A DNA stretch of 64,000 bases, from NCBI RefSeq assembly GCF_011089895.1, contig NZ_JAANAT010000001.1, positions 2,356,001-2,420,000 on the forward strand, in the 5' to 3' direction. Below are positions 25,233 through 33,840 of the stretch, in pieces (the first letter of the stretch is position 1; each line of letters starts with the position of its first letter). The stretch is from Mucilaginibacter inviolabilis (lineage in GTDB: Bacteria; Bacteroidota; Bacteroidia; Sphingobacteriales; Sphingobacteriaceae). A model generated the notes under the pieces. That model was given only the letters and a program-made list of their open reading frames with translations, searched no databases and had not been told where the DNA came from. The translations under genes were made by a program, and so were the position numbers.

Positions 25233-25597
25233 TGGCGTACACCCGCTCTTGGCCGCGGGGGGGCCAATCACTTTTGTCGCCACAAAAGTAACCCAAAAGG
25301 CTTCAGCAGAGAGGCTTCTTTGCCGCACATAGCCTTTGCCCCGCAAATCGGACAGAACCAGGGCTGCAATTATTTTGCCCCACTTTGTTCGCACATTTCC
25401 CTACGCTTCAGCAAAAACTTGCTATGCCCCGCGACCGCACCACCCACCATTGTTCTGCCCGCTTTCGTCCGAAGCCTATCTGCTGACGGGGGAGATAAAA
25501 GTAATCTTTTACAATATGTTTGTCATACTGACCGGAGTGAAGCATCTATTAAACGATATGCATGTTTAAGAATAGATCCTTCGTTCCTCAGGATGAC
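25233..25597 (-). repeat. 364-bp dispersed repeat, copy 2
   Basis: Reverse-oriented counterpart of 13082-13445, by eye about 85% identical, 50 bp from the second 253-bp element. It contains the GTCATCCTGAGG hairpin at its right-hand end. Confidence 0.85.
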
Positions 25598-25627
25598 AAA
25601 TTAGTTTTATTAGATAGATCATGGTTC

Positions 25628-25678
25628 AGAAAAAATCACTAATTCACTAAATCAATAATTCACTAATTAATTAAACGT
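25628..25678. repeat. word repeat, family D
   Basis: Text ATCACTAATTCACTAAATC and AATAATTCACTAATTAATT. It overlaps the stop of the AraC gene at 25667, so its last residues may be repeat-derived. Confidence 0.65.
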
Positions 25679-26584
25679 TGCCCGGAACTCCAGGGGCGAT
25701 AATTGCGTTTTGGTTTTGAAAAGCTTACTGAAGGATTGGATATGTTCAAAGCCCAGGCCATAAGCAATCTCGCTTACGGTGAGGTTAGTGGTTGATAGTT
25801 TTTCTTTGGCCTTTTCAATCAACTTTTCGTGGATATGCTGCTGGGTGTTTTGCCCTGTAAGTGCTTTGAGTAAACTGCTCAAATATTTGGGCGAAAGGTT
25901 GAGCGATTCGGCAATGTAGCTTACCGTGGGCAAACCCTTGGCCGTTAGTTCATCATTATCAAAATAGCCATTCAGCAGTTTTTCCAACCGTTCCAATACC
26001 TGGTGATGTGCTTTTTCGCGGGTCAGGAACTGGCGGTGATAAAAGCGGTTGGCATAGCTGAGCAAGGTTTCGATATGCGAAACAATGATGTTTTTGGTAA
26101 ACTGATCAATGTTTGCATTGCACTCCTGCAGCGTAGTTTGCAGGATACCAACGAGTGTAGTTTCCTCTTTTTCGGAAAGGAACAGGGCCTCGTGCACCGC
26201 ATAGTCCCAAAACTCATACTGTTTAATGGTTTGGGCCAGCGGGGTGTTCCACAAAAAATCAGGATGGATGAGCAGCATCCATCCTGATTGCCGGATATGT
26301 TTCAGCTCATCGCTCATCGAAAAGCTCAGCACCTGCCCCGGCGCAACAAACGACATGATGCCTTCGTCATAATCATAATGCTGCTGCCCATATTTCAATT
26401 TAATATCTCCAGCGTTCTCCACATGTTTCAGCGCAATCGCATAAAAATCATAGCTCCAACTTTGCGGCTCCGCAATACGCTGGCGCTCCACAGGCTCTAC
26501 CTTGAATACAGCGATCAGTGGATGCGCCGGCTTAGGCAGGTGCCTGAAATGCGAGAATTCACTGATGGAACTGAAACGTTTCAT
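25667..26584 (-). CDS. AraC family transcriptional regulator
   Basis: A 305-residue protein. The N-terminal cupin-like sensor extends to about residue 190 (it includes GIMSFVAPGQVLSFSM). The C-terminal AraC domain has two HTH motifs: YIAESLNLSPKYLSSLLKAL and VSEIAYGLGFEHIQSFSKLFK. It starts within the stop codon of the upstream oxidoreductase gene (TAATG), so the two are translated from one message. It probably controls that oxidoreductase. The inducer is unknown. Confidence 0.9.
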   Translation of the reverse strand: MKRFSSISEFSHFRHLPKPAHPLIAVFKVEPVERQRIAEPQSWSYDFYAIALKHVENAGDIKLKYGQQHYDYDEGIMSFVAPGQVLSFSMSDELKHIRQSGWMLLIHPDFLWNTPLAQTIKQYEFWDYAVHEALFLSEKEETTLVGILQTTLQECNANIDQFTKNIIVSHIETLLSYANRFYHRQFLTREKAHHQVLERLEKLLNGYFDNDELTAKGLPTVSYIAESLNLSPKYLSSLLKALTGQNTQQHIHEKLIEKAKEKLSTTNLTVSEIAYGLGFEHIQSFSKLFKTKTQLSPLEFRATFN

Positions 26585-27552
26585 TAATCTTTCCTTATTT
26601 CCAATACCAGTTTACCGCTGGCATGTTTGGTTTCGCTTTCTTTATGCGCTTCGGCTACTTGTGCCAGCGGATATACTTTAGCTATGGCCGCTTTCACTTT
26701 ACCCTGCTGTACCAATTGGGTTGTTCCGCTCAGCGAGGCAGTATAAGCCATACCACCGCCCCCTACCAGCATACCGATGGCCTGTTTTTTTGCGAATGCT
26801 TCACTCACTTCCGGTTCAATGGGCGCATCCAACTGGGTACATATAAAGATACCACCTTCTTTTAATAGTTGGGCCGACACCAAGCGGGTATAATTGTCAC
26901 GCACCGGCGAAGCATTGAACACCATATCAATGGTACCCAGGTATCCTTTAAAATCCTGGTTTTTATAATCGATCACTTCATCGGCACCCAATTCTTTTAA
27001 AAAGTTGAAGTTATAGGGCGAAGCCGTGCCGATGACATAAGCGCCCTGAGCCTTGGCAAACTGTACAGCCAGGTTACCCACACCACCCGCCGCACCGTGG
27101 ATAAGCACACGCTGACCGGCCTGCACCTTACCCAGGTCGATAATACCGTTCCAGGCAATCAGCGCGCATGATGGCAAGGCACCGGCTTCGTTAAAGCTTA
27201 TATTATCAGGCATCAGCGTAAACTGCGTGGCTTTGGCGGCAATGTATTCAGCATAAGCACCATCGCCGGGAAAGTTAGGTACACCATATACCCTGTCGCC
27301 GGGTTTAAAGTCTTTCACCTCGCTGCCCGCTTCTTCTACAACGCCCGCGGCATCAAGACCCAAACCTAAGGGGAGTTTTAAAAATGGTCTTAGGAGTTCA
27401 TTACCTCCACTACGGATGATATAGTCGGCAGGATTAACGCTGCTGGCATACATTTTTATTAAAATTTCATCGGCTGCCGGAGCGGGTTTTGCCACTTCTT
27501 CCAGTTTCATTACTTCCGGTCCGCCAAATTCATAAATTCTGATCGCTTTCAT
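26584..27552 (-). CDS. NADP-dependent quinone oxidoreductase-like protein (MDR)
   Basis: A medium-chain dehydrogenase/reductase of 322 residues. There is a GroES-like N-terminus (SSVNPADYIIRSG, GLDAAGVVEEAG) and a Rossmann domain with the loop IHGAAGGVGNLAVQFAKAQGA at about 149-169. No catalytic-zinc Cys/His set is visible, which fits the QOR/enoyl-reductase branch. These enzymes reduce quinones or unsaturated carbonyls. Its stop overlaps the AraC start, forming a two-gene operon. Confidence 0.93.
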   Translation of the reverse strand: MKAIRIYEFGGPEVMKLEEVAKPAPAADEILIKMYASSVNPADYIIRSGGNELLRPFLKLPLGLGLDAAGVVEEAGSEVKDFKPGDRVYGVPNFPGDGAYAEYIAAKATQFTLMPDNISFNEAGALPSCALIAWNGIIDLGKVQAGQRVLIHGAAGGVGNLAVQFAKAQGAYVIGTASPYNFNFLKELGADEVIDYKNQDFKGYLGTIDMVFNASPVRDNYTRLVSAQLLKEGGIFICTQLDAPIEPEVSEAFAKKQAIGMLVGGGGMAYTASLSGTTQLVQQGKVKAAIAKVYPLAQVAEAHKESETKHASGKLVLEIRKD

Positions 27553-27655
27553 ACTTTGTTATTTTTTTAACAAAGGTCTGCCTTAGACGATAAACAGATT
27601 TAACCAGAATGCCGTTTGTTTCAGTCAAAATGCCTGTATACCTGTATCGATGAAA

Positions 27656-27755
27656 GATGTTTCAGGAAAAAGTCCTTGCTCCTTGTTCCCATAATCCTTG
27701 CTCCAGGAAAAAATCCTTGCTCCTTGTTCCAAAAATCCTTGTTCCAGAAAAAATC
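27656..27755. repeat. word repeat, family A (four copies)
   Basis: Four tandem variants of AAAAATCCTTGCTCCTTGTTCC between the oxidoreductase start and the DUF2130 stop. Same orientation throughout, so it is an array, not a hairpin. The spacing varies. Confidence 0.75.
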
Positions 27756-29006
27756 CTATTCCAGCAACAAGGCGTCCTCATCATCGGTGAGGCTCAGTTG
27801 TATAGAATCGCTGCCGGCAATGCCTTCTACGCTGCCTTTAATGTGCGCGGCGTTCAACAATACCTTATCCAGTTGTTTCTCGCGCGATTTCCACATTTTT
27901 TCCATCGCGTCGCGCTCTTTTTGTATCGATAGGCGCATGCTCATATAGCCCTCGCGGATGGCCTTCCATTGTTCAGAAAATTCGCTGCTGGTTAAATAAT
28001 CATACAGCAGGTGCATTTTATCGCCTTTATTGTCTTGCGACCGGGCCTGGTTGGATAATTTGATCACCCCGTCGCGCAGGATGTAGGACACCGCTTTTAC
28101 TTCGTCAAAACTACAGATCCAAACACCATCCTTTTCGCCAAAACAATCCATCTCCTTGGGGTAGCATTGGGTAACAATAACGGCTACATCTACACCAACA
28201 CTGCGCATATCTTTCTTCAGCTTTTCTATCCAATCGGCGCCAAAAGTGGCTGTACGCTTACTTTCATAGATAATCCGCCCGCACTCCTGCCCAAACTGGT
28301 TACGTACCGTTTGGATACAATCGGCCCCGCGCACGCCTTTGCCTACCTCGCTAATCATATCAAAGGGGAAATAATTACGCAGCAATTCTTCCAGAATCAG
28401 CTCCTGCGCCTCACCCTGTAACTGCATCGATCCTTGTTCGGCCTTGCGTTTCATCTCTTCGGCCAGCTTTTTCTGGTCATCGAGCTGTTTTTCAAGTTCC
28501 TTTACCTTGAGTTGGTATTCGGTATCTTTTATGCTGTAGCGTTCGTTTTCCTGCTTACGGATCTGCTCGCTCAGTTCGTTACGTTGCTCCTGCAGTTTAC
28601 GCTGCAGGGCCAGTTCCATTTCTTCTTCCTTTTGCTGCAGCTGCTTTTCGCGCTGCATAAACTCCAGCTCTTTCTGGCGCGAAAGTTTTAGTTTTTCTTC
28701 GGTTTCCTGTGCCGAGGTTTTAAGCAACTGCACCTGGTTTTCATAATCCTGACTGATGGATTTGCGCAGGTTTTGCTCCATAGCCAATTGCAGCTGTTTT
28801 TTTTCGTCGTTAAGCCGTAACTCAAAGGCTTCCTTTTGCTGGCGCTCCTTGGCTAAAAATTCCTCATCCTTTTTACGGTATTCTTCTTCCTTTTGGCGGG
28901 TATAATCCTGCATTTTAAGCCGAAGCTCCTTCTTATACTCCTCTGCCATCACTTCCTCTATCGGGAAACCAAAACCACAACTGGGGCACTTAACTTCTGT
29001 AGCCAT
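27756..29006 (-). CDS. DUF2130 protein (coiled coil plus restriction-endonuclease-like domain)
   Basis: A 416-residue cytoplasmic protein. It begins with a zinc-finger-like VKCPSCGFGFP, continues as a long, highly charged coiled coil to about residue 200, then has a globular part with GADCIQTVRN and IIYESKRTATF, the DxxQ and E-x-K pattern of PD-(D/E)XK nuclease folds, and VAVIVTQCYP. The family is widespread in Bacteroidota but has no settled role. Start at 29006 because the upstream 24 codons translate a repeat. It stands alone, flanked by repeats on both sides. Confidence 0.9.
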   Translation of the reverse strand: MATEVKCPSCGFGFPIEEVMAEEYKKELRLKMQDYTRQKEEEYRKKDEEFLAKERQQKEAFELRLNDEKKQLQLAMEQNLRKSISQDYENQVQLLKTSAQETEEKLKLSRQKELEFMQREKQLQQKEEEMELALQRKLQEQRNELSEQIRKQENERYSIKDTEYQLKVKELEKQLDDQKKLAEEMKRKAEQGSMQLQGEAQELILEELLRNYFPFDMISEVGKGVRGADCIQTVRNQFGQECGRIIYESKRTATFGADWIEKLKKDMRSVGVDVAVIVTQCYPKEMDCFGEKDGVWICSFDEVKAVSYILRDGVIKLSNQARSQDNKGDKMHLLYDYLTSSEFSEQWKAIREGYMSMRLSIQKERDAMEKMWKSREKQLDKVLLNAAHIKGSVEGIAGSDSIQLSLTDDEDALLLE

Positions 29007-29037
29007 ATAATCAATTACTGCGAAAATAGTTCTGCAG

Positions 29038-29095
29038 ATCAAAGATAATGTTTTTTGGAACAAGGATTTTTGGAACAAAGAGTAAGGATTCCTGT
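29038..29095. repeat. word repeat, family A
   Basis: GGAACAAGGATTTTTGGAAC followed by AAAGAGTAAGGATTCC, immediately upstream of the DUF2130 start. Confidence 0.65.
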
Positions 29096-29122
29096 TTTGG
29101 GTATTGCTGCACTTCTTTCTCC

Positions 29123-29210
29123 TATGTCATTGCTGTAAGGAGGAACGACGAAGCAATCTCGTCGCATGCATAAACGCGAGGAGATTGCCACGCTTCGCCC
29201 GCAATGACAT
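29123..29210. repeat. REP-like hairpin (GTCATTGC...GCAATGAC)
   Basis: The outer word GTCATTGCTG pairs with CCGCAATGAC; inner GAAGCAATCTCGTCG and CGAGGAGATTGCCACGCTTC pair imperfectly. Relatives of this repeat occur in many bacterial genomes. Confidence 0.75.
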
Positions 29211-29386
29211 GATTTTGATTTATTGTTCAAAATTCATCTTTGCGGCGAAGCGGCACAAAGGAGGGTCCAACCAAGCGATGTCGGGGTGAGTTGTCAACAC
29301 CAGGCAATTTTTGGCCGAAATTTTGATTGTTGTATACACAAAACACCATGGTTGCAGTTATCAATTATAATGTCGAAATTTAAACG

Positions 29387-29788
29387 ATGCAAATTTTAAG
29401 AATAGGGAAGGTAATGTGGAGCTATGATCATGAAATTGCAGCATGCACATTAATTGACGCGGCTGGAGGCCTTTTTGCGCTCACTCCGCCCCCACATCAT
29501 CGCGAAGGCGAAATTATACTGACGCCAGGCACCCTGGTAATTGATGGTTACAATTATTTAGATATCCCCTTAAATCAGCTGGAACAGGTTTACCTGGGCT
29601 TTGATGATGTATATAAACGTTCGCTTATCAAAAACAATGGTACGTTTTGGCAGCCATTAAGACTCCGTTATAAAGTTGCCGATGGGCACAATACCATATA
29701 CCTCATGATTGATAATAGCTTTTTCGGTACCAAAAACCAGCTCTGGTTTGATACCCTGAAGCAGTTGTTGGCCGACGAAGATATGTAG
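29387..29788 (+). CDS. hypothetical protein (133 aa)
   Basis: A soluble protein that begins LRIGKVMWSYDHEIAACTLI. It contains a VYLGFDDVYKRSLIK strand-turn, then WQPLRLRYKVADGHNTIYLMID and a terminal helix (WFDTLKQLLADEDM). The pattern suggests a beta-rich, PH-like fold, but that is inference from residue patterning. Repeats lie on both sides and there is no co-transcribed neighbour. I do not recognise the family. Confidence 0.65.
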   Translation: MQILRIGKVMWSYDHEIAACTLIDAAGGLFALTPPPHHREGEIILTPGTLVIDGYNYLDIPLNQLEQVYLGFDDVYKRSLIKNNGTFWQPLRLRYKVADGHNTIYLMIDNSFFGTKNQLWFDTLKQLLADEDM

Positions 29789-29835
29789 AGTTCTCGAAGA
29801 TCCTGCCGAAATTTGGTTTAGATTATTTACAATAT

Positions 29836-29969
29836 AAAATCATTGCCGTTGACTTTAGTCAACGGAATAATCAAATAAAAACAAAAGGCTTTAGCCAAAA
29901 AATGATTGGGCTGAAGCCCATATTAATAATTTCTTTTACCGTTGACTAAAGTCAACGGCAATGATTTTT
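29836..29969. repeat. nested palindromes (CCGTTGACTTTAGTCAACGG)
   Basis: Two copies of the 20-bp self-complementary word lie at 29846-29865 and 29939-29958, also complementary to each other. Between them are GGCTTTAGCC and GGGCTGAAGCCC. The outermost arms AAAATCATTG and CAATGATTTT extend the fold. The element could form a cruciform or a bidirectional terminator. Confidence 0.8.
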
Positions 29970-30019
29970 TTGTTTTTAACACCTTTCCAGAGCAAAGGGC
30001 GGGAATCTTTGGAGTTGAA

Positions 30020-30128
30020 TGAACAAAGTTTTTTGTAAAACAGAACAAGGATCTTTGGAACAAAACAAAAACCTTCTTAAGTCAGTCCTTGCCCCTTGCT
30101 CCAAAAATCCTTGTCCCAAAAATCTCAG
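30020..30128. repeat. quasi-palindromic word repeat, family A
   Basis: GAACAAGGATCTTTGGAAC on the left; AGTCCTTGCCCCTTGCTCC and AAAATCCTTGTCCC on the right. It lies 3' of the YceI gene. Confidence 0.7.
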
Positions 30129-30140
30129 GATCCTGAAAAA

Positions 30141-30716
30141 TTATTTTGCTTTAGCAAACTCGCCGTTAGCTTTAATAGTTACTTCGTCGCTTAACATGGC
30201 AGCGCCAAATTTACTACCAAAGTTAAAATCAGAACGTTTAATAACGCCGGTTAACTGGAAACCTGCATCATCGGCCTTGCTCATTGGGTTGGTAATAGTA
30301 CCACGGTACCATAAATCAAATGTAACCGGTTTAGTAACACCTACTAAAGTAAGGTTGCCTTTTACCGCATAATGTTTATCAGATGTTTTGGTGATACCAG
30401 TGCTGGTGAAAGTAATAGTTGGTTTGTTGGCAACGTCAAAAAAATCGGCACTTGAAAGGTGTTTGTCACGATTTTCATTTTCGGTACTTAAAGAAGCCGT
30501 TTGTACAGTAAAGGCAACTTTAGCGTCGCTAAAATCAGGTTTTGCAGCGGTTATGGTTGCATCAAAGTTTTTAAAAGTTCCGTCAACATCATTTACCAAT
30601 AAGTGGGTCACTGTAAACTTAACGTTTGAGTGGTTTTTGTCGGCCGTCCAGGTTGTTTGTGCCGATGCAGCCGTGTATAAAAACGCTGAGGCCAACAGGA
30701 TAAAGATCTTTTTCAT
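30141..30716 (-). CDS. YceI family periplasmic lipid-binding-like protein
   Basis: A 191-residue precursor with signal peptide (FILLASAFLYTAASAQ). The mature part has the YceI pattern: WTADKNHSNVKFTVTHLLV, FTVQTASLSTENENRDKHL, FFDVANKPTITFTST and KPVTFDLWYRG, and ends with KSDFNFG-like strands. The fold is a lipocalin-like barrel that binds polyprenyl or other isoprenoids in characterised members. It has its own promoter (TACTTTTG with TTG 22 bp upstream). Confidence 0.92.
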   Translation of the reverse strand: MKKIFILLASAFLYTAASAQTTWTADKNHSNVKFTVTHLLVNDVDGTFKNFDATITAAKPDFSDAKVAFTVQTASLSTENENRDKHLSSADFFDVANKPTITFTSTGITKTSDKHYAVKGNLTLVGVTKPVTFDLWYRGTITNPMSKADDAGFQLTGVIKRSDFNFGSKFGAAMLSDEVTIKANGEFAKAK

Positions 30717-30753
30717 TGTGTTTAATTTTTTAAAATTCCTTTTGTTTATGTGC

Positions 30754-30786
30754 CAAAAGTATATATTTGAAATTGATCTTTTTCAA
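30754..30786 (-). promoter_or_regulatory. Bacteroidota-type promoter of the yceI-like gene
   Basis: On the minus strand TACTTTTG (30761-30754) fits the -7 consensus, and TTG (30786-30784) stands 22 bp upstream. The message leader would be about 30 bases. This is the best full promoter I see in the window. Confidence 0.65.
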
Positions 30787-30932
30787 AATAAATGTTTAAA
30801 CATCTTTTTATTGAAATTTAATGACAAATCTCTACCAGTTTAGTGGACTTTATGTCGATACATATTGGTAAGCAAATTATCCAAGAGGATGTTATTACGA
30901 TTTGTGGGGAGACTAAAGGCTGCTATTTTTAT

Positions 30933-30965
30933 TCCCTTCCCAAGGGAAGGAATCGCACGGGGCTT
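30933..30965. repeat. hairpin CCTTCCC/GGGAAGG with GAATCGCAC tail
   Basis: It shares the word and its tail with part of 9436-9560. It lies in an otherwise empty gap after the YceI promoter. Confidence 0.55.
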
Positions 30966-30992
30966 TAGCTTTTTTGACAGGTTACCTTACGC

Positions 30993-31214
30993 CTACCCCT
31001 CCTCGGCAAAATGTTCATCAATAGCTACCCCGATTTGTTCCAATGGTATTACGGCCGATAATGGTTCATGTTTAATGTAAACCCAATTACCGGCATCTGT
31101 TTTCCCGATAGTATAATTAATGTTTTTATTATAAACATTAAACAATTTGGGAAATACCGAATGAAGGCTCACCTGATAGGCTATATTATTGATGGTTATT
31201 ACAAAAGATTCCAT
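30993..31214 (-). CDS. small hypothetical protein (73 aa)
   Basis: It begins MESFVITINNIAYQVSLHSV and ends IGVAIDEHFAEEG. The middle INYTIGKTDAGNWVYIKHEP is strand-like. This arrangement, a short beta-hairpin domain of about 70 residues with a terminal acidic helix, is found in many uncharacterised Bacteroidota proteins. It is cytoplasmic and single. The function is unknown. Confidence 0.65.
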   Translation of the reverse strand: MESFVITINNIAYQVSLHSVFPKLFNVYNKNINYTIGKTDAGNWVYIKHEPLSAVIPLEQIGVAIDEHFAEEG

Positions 31215-31445
31215 GTTAACCGGGTTATAACTTATACTAAGTTACTATTTTCTGAAACTTTGGTAAAAATTAAGGATTAGATAATTTTTTGTGGTTAATA
31301 TGCCCATAACATTGATCGAAATAACTTTTATGTGCATAAAACGATAATAAAAATTAGCCTTTATGAAAACTTTTTACGTGCAACAATGTTAGATGTGGAA
31401 TAATTAACTAAAAAACACACTAAATTGTAAACTTACAAGGTTACT

Positions 31446-31913
31446 ATGAACACCAACAATTATTTCACAAAAGCAGCTATGCTGGTTATTTTATTAGGAT
31501 TGATTACAGTGGTACAATCATGTACTAAAACAAACCAGCTCTCGGATGCCTCAGCCGATCCAAACCTGGTAGGTGCCTGGAAAAGAGTGATACCTCGCAC
31601 TCCACTGGGCGATAGTGTACAAACCATTGCTTTTTATGATGGCGCCCAATTTGCAACTTTACAAACTGATGTTTATGCCACTAAGGTTACTACAAGTGCA
31701 ACCAGTACGCTTTATAAAGGAACATATAATACTAATGGTACTGTAGTTTATCTTAATTTAAATCAAAAACTAAACTCTACAGATCCTAACAGCAGTGGCT
31801 CACCTATAAGTCAGCTCATTTTTGATAAAGCACCCTATAAAATAAGTGGTAATTTAGATACGCTTACCGTTACTTCCGGAGGTACATTGAAGTACATTAA
31901 AGTTAACCAATAA
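31446..31913 (+). CDS. lipoprotein with lipocalin-like pattern
   Basis: A 155-residue precursor; a hydrophobic stretch of residues 11-23 is followed by the lipobox VQSC (Cys26). After a short linker the mature part has LVGAWKRVIP and a run of strands (YDGAQFATLQTDVY, YKGTYNTNGTVVYLNLN) and a final GTLKYIKVNQ. This resembles the secreted lipocalin-like family also represented at 1761-2240. It stands alone after 230 bp of A+T-rich DNA. The role is unknown. Confidence 0.7.
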   Translation: MNTNNYFTKAAMLVILLGLITVVQSCTKTNQLSDASADPNLVGAWKRVIPRTPLGDSVQTIAFYDGAQFATLQTDVYATKVTTSATSTLYKGTYNTNGTVVYLNLNQKLNSTDPNSSGSPISQLIFDKAPYKISGNLDTLTVTSGGTLKYIKVNQ

Positions 31914-32019
31914 ACTCCGATAGATTTTCTGGGAAAAGCCGGGCTTTAATTAAATTACATCCAAAATTTAAACTAACTTAATTACTTACTTTTAATTAAG
32001 CCCTTTAAATACTGCGTAA

Positions 32020-32613
32020 ATGAATTCATTCCGATATCTGCAGCGTCAGTTAATACGTCTGAAAATAGATCTTTTAACACAACGAACTTTTTTAGCCGGG
32101 AAGGTTTCCAGTATCGATAATAAAAACATTATTAAAACAGTAAGCACCAACTATGAAGAGTTAGAAATTATTTTTTTGCAAAAAATTTCACTACAGCCCG
32201 ATGATGTAATCATCGATGTTGGTTGCGGTAAAGGCAGGGTGTTTAGTTATCTGCTGTATAAAGGCTTTACAAACAAAATGATTGGTTATGAAATTAACCA
32301 AATGGTGGGTAGCAAAACAAAAAAAAGGCTTAGTCGCTTCAAAAATATAGAGATCCGTTGCGATAATATTTTTGATGATTTTCCGAGGCAAGGAAATATA
32401 TTCTATTTATATAATCCTTTTAAAGAAGCTATGGTTACTGAGTTTATGCACCGGATATTAGAAATAGCTGATAGAAATCCCATTGTTATATATAACAATC
32501 CAATTCATTTAGGAATTTTTGATAACGAAAGTTTTTCTTGTGAAGTTTTTGATACAGCTGTGCCCAAATATGGTTACAGCTTTACTTACTCGATCATTAA
32601 ATTAAGAAAGTAA
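32020..32613 (+). CDS. class I SAM-dependent methyltransferase
   Basis: The 197-residue protein has motif I in VIIDVGCGKGRVFSYL, then an acidic residue at the end of the second strand (MIGYEIN) and IEIRCDNIFD. These are the cofactor-binding positions of class I methyltransferases. The fourth strand reads GNIFYLYNPFKE, the NPF-type motif of the small histone/ribosomal-protein-like methyltransferases. The substrate is unknown. The region is A+T-richer than its neighbours, which may mean it was acquired. Confidence 0.85.
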   Translation: MNSFRYLQRQLIRLKIDLLTQRTFLAGKVSSIDNKNIIKTVSTNYEELEIIFLQKISLQPDDVIIDVGCGKGRVFSYLLYKGFTNKMIGYEINQMVGSKTKKRLSRFKNIEIRCDNIFDDFPRQGNIFYLYNPFKEAMVTEFMHRILEIADRNPIVIYNNPIHLGIFDNESFSCEVFDTAVPKYGYSFTYSIIKLRK

Positions 32614-32726
32614 AACCGGCCAATTTAATTTAGCCACCATTTATTGCAGTAATGCCGACTCTGTAAATGCTTTTTAACAAATCCGGGTTTAAATACGGTG
32701 CTACACTGCTTAATCTTTTTCATTTA

Positions 32727-32762
32727 CCCTGTCCCCAATAGTATTTAACTTTGGGGACAGGG
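32727..32762. terminator. terminator between convergent genes
   Basis: Perfect 11-bp arms CCCTGTCCCCA and TGGGGACAGGG around a 14-base loop. It lies between the methyltransferase and amidase stops and can serve both strands. Confidence 0.85.
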
Positions 32763-32789
32763 CAAAATGATCCGGCTTTTGTTAGCTAA

Positions 32790-33608
32790 TTATCTTCCTT
32801 CCAGATTATCACGATATTGTTTCAGGGCCCTTAAAATGGAGCGGGCTATTTCATTTTGACCTGCATTGGAGTTTAGGTATTCCTCGTCCGACGCATTATT
32901 AATAAAACCGGTTTCAACCAGTACGGCAGGCATACCGCTTTGTGCCAATACCAACACCCCCTGCTCTTTTACACCATGGCTATGCCTGCCATCTATTTTT
33001 TTAAACTCATGATCAATCAGATCTCCAAATTGAATACTCTGTTTGCGATATTTTTGCTGAAAAGCGTTTAGCACAATGGTATTTACAACCGCATCGCTGC
33101 CATAGCCATTATACTTATCCTTATAATCCTTTTCAATATAAATAGAGGCATTTTCGCGCAAAGCCTCACGCTGTTCCTGGCTCCGGTGAAAACCATAAAC
33201 CAGTAACAAAGTTCCCCGCTCGGTACTATGTTTCTGTGGCGACGAGTTACAATGTATAGATATAAAAAGGTTGCCATGATTGTCGTTAGCTATATCTGCA
33301 CGTTTATGCAACTCCACAAAAACATCGGTGCTGCGGGTCATAACCACCTTAACACCACTCATTTCGTCGTTAATCAAGTCGCGTAGTTTCTTGGCGATGC
33401 TGAGAGCTACGTTTTTTTCTTTGGAGTAAGCACCATGCGCACCCGGATCTTTGCCGCCATGCCCGGCGTCAACAATTACGGTTTTAAATTTAAATGTGCT
33501 TCTGCCGGCAACGTCTTGCTGTGCAAAAGCGGCGCCTGCGGTAAACAGACCAGATATAAAGAAAAGGAGAAAAGCTATATAATTACTTTTTAGGCAAATG
33601 GCAGGCAT
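32790..33608 (-). CDS. N-acetylmuramoyl-L-alanine amidase (Amidase_3)
   Basis: A zinc amidase that cleaves the MurNAc-L-Ala bond of peptidoglycan. The 272-residue precursor has a signal peptide (LLFFISGLFTAGAAFAQ). Zinc-site segments are in order: VIVDAGHGGKDPGAHG, the second ligand in the SKEKNVALSIA helix, FISIHCNSS, and the catalytic Glu in AVLVETGFINN. No LysM or SPOR domain follows. It is expected to act in the periplasm in cell separation or wall turnover. It is convergent with the methyltransferase gene. Confidence 0.95.
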   Translation of the reverse strand: MPAICLKSNYIAFLLFFISGLFTAGAAFAQQDVAGRSTFKFKTVIVDAGHGGKDPGAHGAYSKEKNVALSIAKKLRDLINDEMSGVKVVMTRSTDVFVELHKRADIANDNHGNLFISIHCNSSPQKHSTERGTLLLVYGFHRSQEQREALRENASIYIEKDYKDKYNGYGSDAVVNTIVLNAFQQKYRKQSIQFGDLIDHEFKKIDGRHSHGVKEQGVLVLAQSGMPAVLVETGFINNASDEEYLNSNAGQNEIARSILRALKQYRDNLEGR

Positions 33609-33840
33609 GAATATTATATTGGTATAGGTGGTAAAACATTTCCATCAATTTACATTTAGTTGGATATTGTTTTACGTGTATAGTTTAAAAGTATTTAAAT
33701 TAATATCGCAAAGGTAATATTACTTAACGTGTTAGCACAGTTTTTTATATTTTCGGTTATTAATATATTTAAAGTAATTATACATTTACGCCCCCGGCAT
33801 CCTAATTTATTTGCCGGATATATCCTTATAGTTAACCCTT

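Noticed and set aside
13082..25597. Composite transposon with 364-bp ends
   Set aside because: No transposase lies inside, and I see no target-site duplication; the ends look like REP-type elements.
27656..27755. Four-copy family A array as a CRISPR
   Set aside because: Repeats are variants of about 20 bases with irregular, very short or absent spacers; no cas genes in the window.
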